Part shown: piece by piece, positions 36,064 through 44,200 of the stretch
Numbering within the stretch: the first letter of the stretch is position 1
How the letters are laid out: each line of letters starts with the position of its first letter
Made by a program: the position numbers and the translations under genes
Notes under the pieces: generated by a model
The model's input: only the letters and a program-made list of their open reading frames with translations
Databases searched by the model: none
What the model was told of the DNA's origin: nothing
NCBI RefSeq assembly: GCF_964036595.1
Contig: NZ_OZ038523.1
Coordinates: 1,454,501-1,518,500 of the forward strand
Length of the DNA: 64,000 bases
Origin: Tenacibaculum sp. 190524A05c
GTDB taxonomy: Bacteria > Bacteroidota > Bacteroidia > Flavobacteriales > Flavobacteriaceae
Direction of reading: 5' to 3'

Positions 36064-36071
36064 TATTTTTG
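36064..36071 (+). promoter_or_regulatory. -7 box of tsaD
   Basis: TATTTTTG matches TAnnTTTG and lies 20 bases before the TTG start at 36092. A -33 TTG with normal spacing is not seen. Confidence 0.55.
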
Positions 36072-36091
36072 CATCTCAAAATCTTAAATAA

Positions 36092-37117
36092 TTGAAAAAA
36101 GAGGTTTACATTTTAGCTATTGAAAGTTCTTGTGATGATACGAGTGCTGCGGTATTAAAAAATGATGAAGTATTAAGTAATGTTATCGCTAATCAAGAGG
36201 TACATTCTAAATATGGTGGTGTTGTTCCTGAGTTAGCTTCTCGAGCGCATCAACAAAACATTGTTCCTGTTGTACAACAAGCAATTGAGCGTGCCGGAAT
36301 TACAAAAGAACAATTAAGTGCAATTGCCTTTACTCGCGGTCCTGGTTTAATGGGTTCTTTATTAGTTGGAACTTCATTTGCTAAATCTTTAGCATTAGGA
36401 TTAAATATTCCTTTAATCGATGTAAACCATATGCAAGCTCATATTCTTGCTCATTTTATAAAAGAAGAAGATTGTAAAATCCCTCCGTTTCCATTCATCT
36501 GTTTAACCATAAGTGGTGGACATACTCAAATTGTAAAAATCATAAATCATTTTGAGATGGAAATTTTAGGTGAAACCATAGATGATGCTGTTGGTGAAGC
36601 TTATGATAAATCCGCAAAAATCTTAGGACTTCCTTATCCTGGTGGACCTTTAGTCGATAAATATGCTCAACAAGGAAATCCAAAAGCATACCAGTTTACA
36701 CAACCCAAAGTTGGAGATTTAGAGTTTAGCTTTAGTGGATTAAAAACACAGATTTTATATTTCATTCAGAAAAACGTTAAGGAAAATCCAAATTTCATTG
36801 AAGAAAATCTTTACGATATCTGTGCTTCAATTCAATACACTATAGTTGAGATTCTAATGAAAAAAATTAAGAATGCAGTAAAACAAACAGGAATTAAAGA
36901 CATCGCTATTGCTGGAGGAGTTTCTGCTAATTCTGAAATTAGAAAACGTTTAAACGAAGCTGATAAACATTGGGGATGGAACACATACATTCCAAAATTT
37001 CAATACACCACAGATAATGCAGCTATGATTGCCATTGCTGGATATTTGAAATTTCTAAATAAAGATTACGCTGATATTTCGGTTGCCGCTAAAGCACGAT
37101 TGAAAGTAACAGAATAA
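36092..37117 (+). CDS. tsaD: tRNA N6-adenosine threonylcarbamoyltransferase TsaD
   Basis: A 341-residue ASKHA-fold enzyme that transfers the threonylcarbamoyl group to A37 of ANN-decoding tRNAs, together with TsaB and TsaE. Motifs: ILAIESSCDDTSAAV at the N-terminus, VVPELASRAH, NHMQAHILAHF with the two metal-binding histidines, CLTISGGHTQIV, and late IAGGVSANSEIRKR. Length is normal. The start codon must be TTG at 36092: an in-frame TAA lies directly before it and the next ATG is far inside the conserved core. It is divergent from tamB. The product feeds the MtaB modification encoded at 23025. Confidence 0.97.
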   Translation: MKKEVYILAIESSCDDTSAAVLKNDEVLSNVIANQEVHSKYGGVVPELASRAHQQNIVPVVQQAIERAGITKEQLSAIAFTRGPGLMGSLLVGTSFAKSLALGLNIPLIDVNHMQAHILAHFIKEEDCKIPPFPFICLTISGGHTQIVKIINHFEMEILGETIDDAVGEAYDKSAKILGLPYPGGPLVDKYAQQGNPKAYQFTQPKVGDLEFSFSGLKTQILYFIQKNVKENPNFIEENLYDICASIQYTIVEILMKKIKNAVKQTGIKDIAIAGGVSANSEIRKRLNEADKHWGWNTYIPKFQYTTDNAAMIAIAGYLKFLNKDYADISVAAKARLKVTE

Positions 37118-37203
37118 AAACGTTTACGAACTATTCCTTCACGTTAATGAATTAATTATTTTAAAGACTATCTAATTACGATAAGTTTACAATGTATATA
37201 TAC

Positions 37204-37224
37204 AGACACATGCTGTGAGTGTCT
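37204..37224 (+). promoter_or_regulatory. Inverted repeat upstream of the leader-peptide gene
   Basis: AGACAC (37204-37209) and GTGTCT (37219-37224) are perfect inverted arms; inside them CACA and TGTG can pair as well. It lies 33 bases before the ATG at 37258. It may be an operator near the promoter or a hairpin in the 5' leader. No good TAnnTTTG box is visible between tsaD and this gene. Confidence 0.45.
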
Positions 37225-37257
37225 AAATTAAGTTCATAGTATTTTAACTTATAAATT

Positions 37258-37497
37258 ATGTTAGATAATATTTTAAAATTAGACGGAGTTCAAAAATTAA
37301 ACAAAATTGAACAAAAAAATATTCAAGGAAGTGGTGTTACATGTGACCCTCCAGTTTACAGTCATATAGTACCTCCTGGTGAAGGCGCAATTAATGGAGG
37401 TCAAGGTGGCGTAGTATATACTCAACAATGTGTAAGAACAAATATTTTTGGAGGTAATCCAAGACCTTTTACACACACTTTCTATGCTTTAAGGTAA
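37258..37497 (+). CDS. Small peptide precursor with bacteriocin-type double-glycine (GS) leader
   Basis: A 79-residue precursor. The N-terminal 25 residues read LDGVQKLNKIEQKNIQGS, matching the Bacteroidota pattern L..(V/K)..L.K.EQK.I.G(G/S) of leaders cut after GG or GS by C39 peptidase ABC exporters. The predicted core of about 54 residues is rich in Gly and Pro, with two cysteines (Cys29 and Cys58) that could form one disulfide, and a Gly-rich middle (GEGAINGGQGGVV). No exporter, modifying enzyme or immunity gene is adjacent: tsaD lies upstream and thioredoxin-fold genes lie convergent downstream. It has its own terminator. Activity (antimicrobial, signalling or other) is unknown. Confidence 0.78.
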   Translation: MLDNILKLDGVQKLNKIEQKNIQGSGVTCDPPVYSHIVPPGEGAINGGQGGVVYTQQCVRTNIFGGNPRPFTHTFYALR

Positions 37498-37514
37498 TTC
37501 AATACATCTTATCA

Positions 37515-37549
37515 TAAAAAAAGCGAACCTTTTCAGTTCGCTTTTTTTT
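37515..37549. terminator. Bidirectional terminator after the leader-peptide gene
   Basis: Arms 37521-37528 (AAGCGAAC) and 37536-37543 (GTTCGCTT), 7-base loop, extended by A and T runs on both sides. It lies between the convergent peptide gene and the thioredoxin-family gene. Confidence 0.9.
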
Positions 37550-37569
37550 ATATAATTTAAATCTCAGTT

Positions 37570-38184
37570 TTATTTTGCAACCTTGATTGAACAACCAATT
37601 GCTTTTGTTTCAGTTTGTCTTGGTGTTTTACCTGCTAATAAATCGTCTACTGCATTTTCAACATATAAAGTATTTACGCTAGAAGCATCTCTTGCATTAT
37701 CATCAATTGCTCCAATATAAGAAAGAACAAAATCCTTCTTAGCATTCTTTAAAATAAATACATGCGGTGTACGTGTTGCTCCAAACTTTGGGAATACTTT
37801 TTGACCATCATCAAACAAATATGGGAAAGTAAATCCTTTTGATTTAGATCTTTCAATCATTGAATCGAAATCATCTCCTGAAGAAACTGCAGGATCATTT
37901 GGATTTATAGCAACTACTGGGTATCCTTTAGTTTTATACTTTTTATCTAATGCTATGATTCTATCTTCATACATTTTAGAATACGGGCAATGATTGCAAG
38001 TAAAAACTAAAATTACACCTTTATCATCAGCATAATCACTTAGAGAAACCATTTTCCCATCAATATTTTTCAATGTAAAATTTTCAACCTTATCTCCTAT
38101 TTGGTATCCTTTTTTCGCTTTTGTTGTAAAAGCTACGGTAACAGCTAAAACTGCTAATACTAGAATTGATTTTAAAGCTTTCAT
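37570..38184 (-). CDS. Exported thioredoxin/AhpC-TSA family protein
   Basis: A 204-residue periplasmic thioredoxin-fold protein. It has an N-terminal signal peptide (SILVLAVLAVTVAFTTKA), then YQIGDKVENFTLKNIDGK and the active site FTCNHCPYSKMYEDR with a CNHC dithiol, followed by AINPNDP and a cis-proline block GATRTPHVFIL. This CxHCPY form is typical of thioredoxin family proteins often annotated as redoxin or peroxiredoxin-like. A further Cys lies near the C-terminus (AIGCSIK). It starts 6 bases after the TlpA-like gene, so the two probably form one operon acting on periplasmic thiols. Confidence 0.9.
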   Translation of the reverse strand: MKALKSILVLAVLAVTVAFTTKAKKGYQIGDKVENFTLKNIDGKMVSLSDYADDKGVILVFTCNHCPYSKMYEDRIIALDKKYKTKGYPVVAINPNDPAVSSGDDFDSMIERSKSKGFTFPYLFDDGQKVFPKFGATRTPHVFILKNAKKDFVLSYIGAIDDNARDASSVNTLYVENAVDDLLAGKTPRQTETKAIGCSIKVAK

Positions 38185-38190
38185 TTGTGT

Positions 38191-38745
38191 TTAATTTATA
38201 AATTTTTGTAGTTCTTGATTAAGGGCATCGTAACTAAACGACTGTTCGTAAAATGATCTTTTATTTTTGTTATAAATAATAGTTGCTGGTAAAGCTCCGC
38301 TCCAACTTTTATCTACACCATTAATCCATTTATTTTGATCTGGATCATCTAACACTATAACTTCCGGAGCTAACTTATGTTCCATGATAAATGGAATTAA
38401 ATGACTTTCAATTTCATTAGGAAAATCTAAACTCACCAATAATACCTCTACATTCTTATCTTTATTTTCTTCGTGAATCTTTTCAAAAGCTGGTAATTCT
38501 TCAACGCAAGGTTTACACCAAGTTGCCCAAAAATTCACCACATGTGTTTTATCATCATTCTTCTCTATAAAAGGTTTCAATTCATCAAAATTTAAAACCT
38601 TTAATCCAAGATCCTTTTTTAAATCAGTCTGAACTTTAGTTTCTTTTTTAACTGGAGTTTGTTGTTCTTCCTTATTGGCTTCTTGTTTACAAGATACAAG
38701 AGATGATAAAAGAAGTAATGTAAGGGGTATTAGTTTTAATTTCAT
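38191..38745 (-). CDS. TlpA-like thiol-disulfide reductase lipoprotein
   Basis: A 184-residue lipoprotein: signal peptide with lipobox LVSCK (Cys near residue 19), a Glu/Lys-rich linker, and a thioredoxin fold with VVNFWATWCKPCVEELPAF holding the WCKPC active site. The cis-proline region is GALPATIIYN. TlpA/ResA-type proteins reduce periplasmic disulfides, for example in cytochrome c maturation or for oxidised proteins. Inner-leaflet or outer-membrane anchoring cannot be decided from the residues after the Cys. It is the first gene of a two-gene minus operon, divergent from the SPFH operon. Confidence 0.92.
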   Translation of the reverse strand: MKLKLIPLTLLLLSSLVSCKQEANKEEQQTPVKKETKVQTDLKKDLGLKVLNFDELKPFIEKNDDKTHVVNFWATWCKPCVEELPAFEKIHEENKDKNVEVLLVSLDFPNEIESHLIPFIMEHKLAPEVIVLDDPDQNKWINGVDKSWSGALPATIIYNKNKRSFYEQSFSYDALNQELQKFIN

Positions 38746-38896
38746 CTTGTTAAAATTAATGAAAGCAATAATGACAAAAGAAATATTAACTTTTTTTAAC
38801 TAAAATCATAGATAACTATCTTCATTTTATCCTCTATAATCCGTCTTCCTAAATCAATTTGACAAATTCAAAACACTGAACTCTGAAAATCAACAA

Positions 38897-38927
38897 TTTG
38901 TAAATATGATAAATTTTAATATATTTG
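38897..38927 (+). promoter_or_regulatory. Promoter of the SPFH operon
   Basis: TTTG at 38897-38900, a 19-base spacer, and TATATTTG at 38920-38927 make the best Bacteroidota promoter in the window. Transcription should start near 38934, about 30 bases before the ATG at 38964. Confidence 0.8.
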
Positions 38928-38963
38928 TGATATCAAAATAATATCATAATAAAATTTAAGTTT

Positions 38964-39824
38964 ATGGAATCAGAAAAAATTATTAAACCAGCAAATGGTT
39001 ATTTAATGCTTACAATATTCTTTATTTCGTTCTTCGGAAGTATTGCAGCAGCCATTAAATTAGAAAACCCAGTTTTCCTTATTTTAACCTTTATCGCTTT
39101 GGTATTATCGTTTGGTTTTATATTGGTAAATCCCAATACTTCTAAGGTGGTTTTACTTTTTGGTAAATACATAGGAACAATCAAACAAAATGGTTTGTAC
39201 TGGGCGAATCCATTTTACACAAAAAGAAAAATATCTTTACGTGCGAGTAACTTTGATAGTGAGCGTTTAAAGGTGAACGATAAATTAGGAAACCCAGTTA
39301 TGATTAGTACTATTTTGGTATGGAGAGTAACAGACACTTATAAAGCTGCTTTTGATGTTGATAACTACGAAAACTTTGTTCGTGTACAAACCGATGCTGC
39401 AGTTAGAAAATTAGCTAGTATGTATCCTTACGATAATTTTGCCGACGAAGGACATGAAGAAGATATAACACTTAGATCTAGTGTTAATGAAGTAAGTGAA
39501 ACTTTAGAAAAAGAATTAGAAGAAAGATTATCTATTGCCGGAATTGAAGTTTTAGAAGCAAGAATAGGATACTTAGCTTATGCTCAAGAAATCGCAAATG
39601 CAATGCTTAAAAGACAGCAAGCTACAGCTATTGTTGCTGCTCGTCATAAAATTGTAGAAGGTGCAGTGAGCATGGTTGAAATGGCATTAGAAGAATTAAA
39701 TAAAAAGGAAATAGTGGAATTAGATGAAGAGCGAAAAGCTGCAATGGTTAGTAACTTAATGGTTGTACTTTGTGGTGATAAAGATGCATCTCCAGTATTA
39801 AACACAGGAACACTAAGTCATTAA
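38964..39824 (+). CDS. SPFH/Band 7 domain membrane protein
   Basis: A 286-residue stomatin/prohibitin-like protein. Two N-terminal hydrophobic segments (LMLTIFFISFFGSIAAAI and PVFLILTFIALVLSFGFIL) precede the SPFH domain (about 52-250): KVVLLFGKYIGTIKQNGLYW, TILVWRVTDTYKAAF, and the late helical part LAYAQEIANAMLKRQQATAIVAARHKIV, where QRQQA-like residues are conserved. SPFH proteins form large cage-like oligomers on membranes and scaffold proteases or lipid domains. It is the first of five or six tightly packed genes (gaps of 2 to 6 bases for the next ones) from a strong promoter. Confidence 0.9.
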   Translation: MESEKIIKPANGYLMLTIFFISFFGSIAAAIKLENPVFLILTFIALVLSFGFILVNPNTSKVVLLFGKYIGTIKQNGLYWANPFYTKRKISLRASNFDSERLKVNDKLGNPVMISTILVWRVTDTYKAAFDVDNYENFVRVQTDAAVRKLASMYPYDNFADEGHEEDITLRSSVNEVSETLEKELEERLSIAGIEVLEARIGYLAYAQEIANAMLKRQQATAIVAARHKIVEGAVSMVEMALEELNKKEIVELDEERKAAMVSNLMVVLCGDKDASPVLNTGTLSH

Positions 39825-39830
39825 TTTTAC

Positions 39831-40298
39831 ATGGATAAATCTCAATTTAAATTCACTTTAGTTGACGGAGAAGTAGTTGTTGATAATGAAGTTATCAAAA
39901 TTTATAAAAAAGGTGGTTTTCTTAAGGAAATAAAAGAAAAAAGCTGGTTATTGTTCATATCAATTTTAATCATTTACAAAGTCCAGAAAAGTATTTTTAA
40001 TAATGATTTTGAATCTACCATGGATTATGTTGGATTTGCTTTAAGACTTCTTGTGGCCTTAGTTATATTATTATTAGGTATTTATTATGCTTTCAGATAT
40101 AATTGGTTAAGTTCAATTCAATTAAACACTATTGAAACAGTAGAATTTGAAGAAAATAACAATGAAATAGAATTAACCCTCGTAACTTCTAATAATCGTG
40201 AGAAAATATTAAACTTTCGCAAATTGGAAAATCAAGTTGATCCTTTTATTCAGGTTATCCAAAAGAGAAATTCAAGAGTAAAAATTAAAAACATTTAA
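39831..40298 (+). CDS. Membrane protein of the SPFH operon, unknown function
   Basis: A 155-residue protein with a polar N-terminal part (about 1-38), two hydrophobic segments (WLLFISILIIYKV and LLVALVILLLGIYYAFRY) and a C-terminal beta-rich cytoplasmic part that resembles a PH-like or bPH domain: VEFEENNNEIELTLVTSNNR. I recognise no named family. It begins 6 bases after the SPFH gene and lies 2 bases before the small gene at 40301. The co-localisation suggests function with the SPFH protein at the membrane. Confidence 0.75.
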   Translation: MDKSQFKFTLVDGEVVVDNEVIKIYKKGGFLKEIKEKSWLLFISILIIYKVQKSIFNNDFESTMDYVGFALRLLVALVILLLGIYYAFRYNWLSSIQLNTIETVEFEENNNEIELTLVTSNNREKILNFRKLENQVDPFIQVIQKRNSRVKIKNI

Positions 40299-40300
40299 CT

Positions 40301-40459
40301 ATGAAAGAATATAAAGTAATTATGCTCAAATTAGGCTTTAAAAACAGATATAGTAAATTAGAAGAATTACTAAATCAGTATGCTAGAGAAGGTTGGGTAT
40401 TAAAGCACTTAGGAGAAGGTTGGACAAATATTGTTTTTGAAAGAGATAAAAACAGATAA
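40301..40459 (+). CDS. Short DUF4177-like protein
   Basis: A complete 52-residue reading frame in the gap between two operon genes: ATG at 40301, TAA at 40457-40459. It starts KEYKVIMLKLGF and has LEELLNQYAREGWVLKHL followed by NIVFERD, the compact beta-alpha-beta-beta pattern of DUF4177 proteins (the E-L-LN-Y-a-EGW.L core is diagnostic). Spacing is 2 bases to the gene before and 3 to the next, so it is a real member of the operon. Function of DUF4177 is unknown. Confidence 0.85.
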   Translation: MKEYKVIMLKLGFKNRYSKLEELLNQYAREGWVLKHLGEGWTNIVFERDKNR

Positions 40460-40462
40460 TTA

Positions 40463-40966
40463 ATGAGAGTATTTAAAGAAGAACAACGATTTACTCAATT
40501 ATGGATAATTGTAGTGTTAGTAATGAGTACTATTGTACCATTAGCTCTATTTGCCCGAGCATATGCTAATAATCAAATGTCTTTACAAGACGTAATTATC
40601 GCTTCAACTCTTATATTAGCAAGTTGTTTTTTCATTTTTGTATTCAAATTGACCACAAAAATTGATAAAGCAGGAATCCATTATAAATTCTCTCCAGTAC
40701 ATTTTTCATTTAAACTGATTAAATGGAATGATATGGAAGAAGTTTATACTAGAAAATATGATGCGATTAGTGAATTTGGAGGTTGGGGATTTAAAGTTAA
40801 TCCCTTTAGAAAAAAGAACAAGAGTATTGCCTTAAATATTGCAGGCGATGACGGAATTCAAATCCTAACCAAAGAAGGAAAACAAATCTTAATAGGAACA
40901 CAACAACTAACTAAGGTTAATCAGAGCATAAAATACTATACTAAAAATAACGAAACCGATGTTTAA
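40463..40966 (+). CDS. Membrane protein with PH-like C-terminal domain, unknown function
   Basis: A 167-residue protein with two N-terminal transmembrane helices (LWIIVVLVMSTIVPLALFA and VIIASTLILASCFFIFVF) and a cytoplasmic beta-rich domain: KIDKAGIHYKFSPVHFSFKL, WNDMEEVYTRKYDAISEFGG, ALNIAGDDGIQILTKEGKQ, consistent with a bacterial PH-like fold. The pair of helices followed by a PH-like domain echoes the gene at 39831, though the sequences differ. It starts 3 bases after the DUF4177 gene. The last two codons (Asp-Val) overlap the ATG of a possible 20-residue peptide at 40959. Confidence 0.78.
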   Translation: MRVFKEEQRFTQLWIIVVLVMSTIVPLALFARAYANNQMSLQDVIIASTLILASCFFIFVFKLTTKIDKAGIHYKFSPVHFSFKLIKWNDMEEVYTRKYDAISEFGGWGFKVNPFRKKNKSIALNIAGDDGIQILTKEGKQILIGTQQLTKVNQSIKYYTKNNETDV

Positions 40967-41021
40967 AGTACTACTATATCTTTTTATGTATATCACATAT
41001 TTGGTGATTTCATTCATATAA
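40959..41021 (+). CDS. Possible 20-residue single-pass membrane peptide
   Basis: An ATG at 40959, inside the last codons of the preceding gene, opens a 20-codon frame ending TAA at 41019-41021. The product, FKVLLYLFMYITYLVISFI after the initiator, is one hydrophobic helix with a single Lys at the N-end. The 8-base overlap and operon position favour translational coupling, but so short a frame in AT-rich DNA can be chance. Confidence 0.35.
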   Translation: MFKVLLYLFMYITYLVISFI

Positions 41022-41043
41022 AAACGATTTGTAAAATTTAATT

Positions 41044-41211
41044 ATGGCGAAGAAAAAAGCATTTGCATTACGAATAAATGAAGACATGCTAAAAGCAATT
41101 GAAAAATGGGCTTCAGACGAATTTCGATCTACTAATGGACAGATTGAATGGATGCTTATGCAAACTTTAAAGGAAGCAAAAAGAGAACCTAAAAAGAAAA
41201 ACGAAGAGTAA
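41044..41211 (+). CDS. Arc-like ribbon-helix-helix DNA-binding protein
   Basis: A 55-residue reading frame with ATG at 41044 and TAA at 41209-41211. KKKAFALRINEDMLKAIEKW followed by ASDEFRSTNGQIEWMLMQTL is the strand, helix, turn and helix of Arc/MetJ-type repressors (FALRI.ED.L.AIEKWA..EFRS.N.QIEW.L), and the C-terminus is Lys-rich. In Flavobacteriaceae such short Arc family genes occur beside SPFH genes. It lies about 80 bases after the 167-residue membrane protein gene and may regulate this operon, but no operator has been shown. Confidence 0.85.
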   Translation: MAKKKAFALRINEDMLKAIEKWASDEFRSTNGQIEWMLMQTLKEAKREPKKKNEE

Positions 41212-41296
41212 TTCAGTTGCGTTAACACTTTTTTAAGAAATCCTAAAATGATTTAAATGTATTTTTAGCTTTTCTTAATCAACTAATTAATTCTTC

Positions 41297-44200
41297 ATGA
41301 AAAAATCTATTTCATTACTATTGTTCTTAGTAAGCTTTATAGCGTTTGGACAAGAGTTTTCTATGGACATTGTTAAAAACATGAAACCTAGAAATATTGG
41401 ACCAGGTGGAATGAGTGGTCGTGTGACTGCCATTGATGTTGTTCTTAAAAATCCCGATGTAATGTATGTTGGAACCGCTTCTGGTGGTTTATGGAAATCT
41501 ACTTCTGGTGGTATCAAATGGGAACCAATCTTCGATAAAGAAGTTACTGCTTCAATTGGTGCTGTAGCCATTCAACAATCTAATCCGAGTGTAATTTGGG
41601 TTGGAACTGGAGAAGGAAACCCACGTAATAGTTTAAATGGTGGTTACGGAGTTTATAAATCATTAGATGGAGGTAAGACTTGGAAGTCTATGGGACTTGA
41701 AAAAACACGTCATATTCATCGTGTAATTATTCATCCAAATAATCCAGATGTTGTTTACGTAGCTGCAATCGGTTCACCTTGGGGAGAACATAAAGAGAGA
41801 GGAGTTTACAAAACTACTGATGGTGGTAAAACTTGGAAACAAATCTTATTCAATAATATCAAAACTGGAACGGCTGACTTAGTTATGGATCCATCGAATC
41901 CTAACAAACTTATTGCAGCAATGTGGGAGCATAAACGTGATCCTTGGTTCTTTAAATCTGGTGGTAAAGGAAGTGGTTTATATATCACACATGATGGTGG
42001 AGAAAATTGGAAAAAAGTAACCGATAAAGAAGGTTTCCCGAAAGGAGATTTAGGTAGAATTGGAGTTTCAATTTCAAGAAGTAATCCAAATGTGGTGTAT
42101 GCTTTAGTTGAAGCTAAAAAGAATGCGCTGTATAGAAGTGATGATGGTGGTTTCAAATGGAAAATGGTAAATAATAAATCAGGAACTTCTGGTATTGGAA
42201 ATCGTCCTTTCTATTATTCTGAAATTTATACAGATCCTCAAAATGAGAATAGAGTTTACAGTATTTATACTTATGTAAATGTTTCTCAAGACGGTGGAAA
42301 AAGCTTTAAAATGTTGATGCCTGCTTATGGCGCTAATAATGGAGTTCACCCTGATCATCACGCTTGGTGGATTCATCCAGAAAATGGGAAATTCATGATT
42401 GATGGAAATGATGGCGGATTAAACATTACTAAAGATGGTGGTAAAACTTGGCGTTTTATTGGAAACTTACCAGTTGCGCAATTTTATCATATCAATGTTG
42501 ATAACGAATTTCCGTATAACGTTTATGGAGGAATGCAAGATAATGGTTCTTGGAGAGGACCTGCTTATGTATGGAAAGATCAAGGAATACGAAACTCATA
42601 TTGGCAAGAAATTAGTTTTGGAGACGGTTTCGATGTAGTTCCAGATAAGGATGATTCTAGATATGGATGGTCTATGAGCCAACAAGGATTTGTTTCTAGA
42701 TATGATTATAAAACTGGAAATAACTACACTGTACGTCCAACACATCCTGATGCTAATGTAAAGTTACGTTTCAACTGGAACTCTGCTATAAACATTGATC
42801 CTTTTGATAATTCTACAATTTATTTTGGAAGTCAATTTGTACATAAGTCAACTGATAAAGGGTTGACTTGGGAAATCATTTCTCCAGATTTAACTACTAA
42901 TGATAAATCAAAGCAAAAACAACATGAAAGTGGAGGATTAACAATGGATGCTACTGGTGCAGAAAATCACTGTACTGTTTTAGTTATTGAACCTTCTCCA
43001 TTAGAAAAAAACATGTTGTGGGCAGCAACTGATGATGGACAAGTACATTTTACTCAAAATGGAGGAGCTACTTGGACAGATGTTTCTAAAAACGTTAAGG
43101 GATTACCAGCTAACAGTTGGATCACGCAAATCAAAGCTTCAAACAAAAATAAAGGAGAAGCATTGTTAGTAGCGAATGATTATCGTCGTTTTAATTATAC
43201 TCCTTATGCTTTCCGTACAAAAGATTACGGTAAAACATGGGAACGTATTGTTGATCAAAATGATGTAAAGAGTTATGCCTTATGTATCGTAGAAGATCCT
43301 GTAGAGTCTAACTTGTTATTCTTAGGAACTGATGATGGATTATACATTTCTGTTGATGCTGGAAATAAGTGGACAAAATGGACTGAAGGTTTCCCAACTG
43401 TATCTGTTAAGGATTTAGTAATTCAACCAAGAGAACATGATTTAGTTATTGGAACTTTTGGTAGAGCAGCTTGGGTATTAGATGATATCCGTCCGTTAAG
43501 AGCAATTGCAAAAAATAAATCTGTATTAAGCAAAAAGATTGAACTTTTCAATCCACCTACAGCGTATCAAGCAAGCTATCAACAACCTTCAGGAACTAGA
43601 TTTGGAGCTGATGCTTTATTTAATGGAAAAAACCGAGGTTATGGTGCATTAATGCAATTTTATATTAACAAGCCAAAACCAAAAAAGAAGAAAAAAAAGA
43701 GTAAGGATAAGTCTGATATGAAAAAAGAAGAGAATAAAATAAAATGGGATTCTCTTAAATTTGAGTTCTTTGATGGTACTCGCTTAATCCGTACTTTAAA
43801 ACGTAAAGTTCCAAAAGAAAACGGTATTCATACTGCAACTTGGTATATGACAGAAAAAGGTGTACCAAGAGCTTCAAGAAGAATCAGAAAATCTAAATCT
43901 GAACCTTCTGGTGTAAGTGTAAAACCAGGTACTTATAAAGTGAAACTTACTTTCGGAGATCAAACATCAGAGCAAAATATTACTGTAAAATATGATCCTA
44001 GACTTACAATTTCTAATGAAGCTATAAATCAAAAATATAATACTTCAAAAGAATTAGAGAAACATCAAGAAGTGATGGTAAATGCTGTTAAGCAATTAGT
44101 TGAAAGTAAAAAAATCGCTGAAGGATATAAAAAAGAATTATCTACAAAAGATAAAAAGAAGTATAAAGATCAAATAAAAGCTTCTAAAGACATTATTAAG

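Noticed and set aside
43675..43730. Lys-rich run in the BNR propeller protein as a sign of frameshift
   Set aside because: The frame continues into a conserved-looking beta-rich region; the run is a charged linker, not a disruption.
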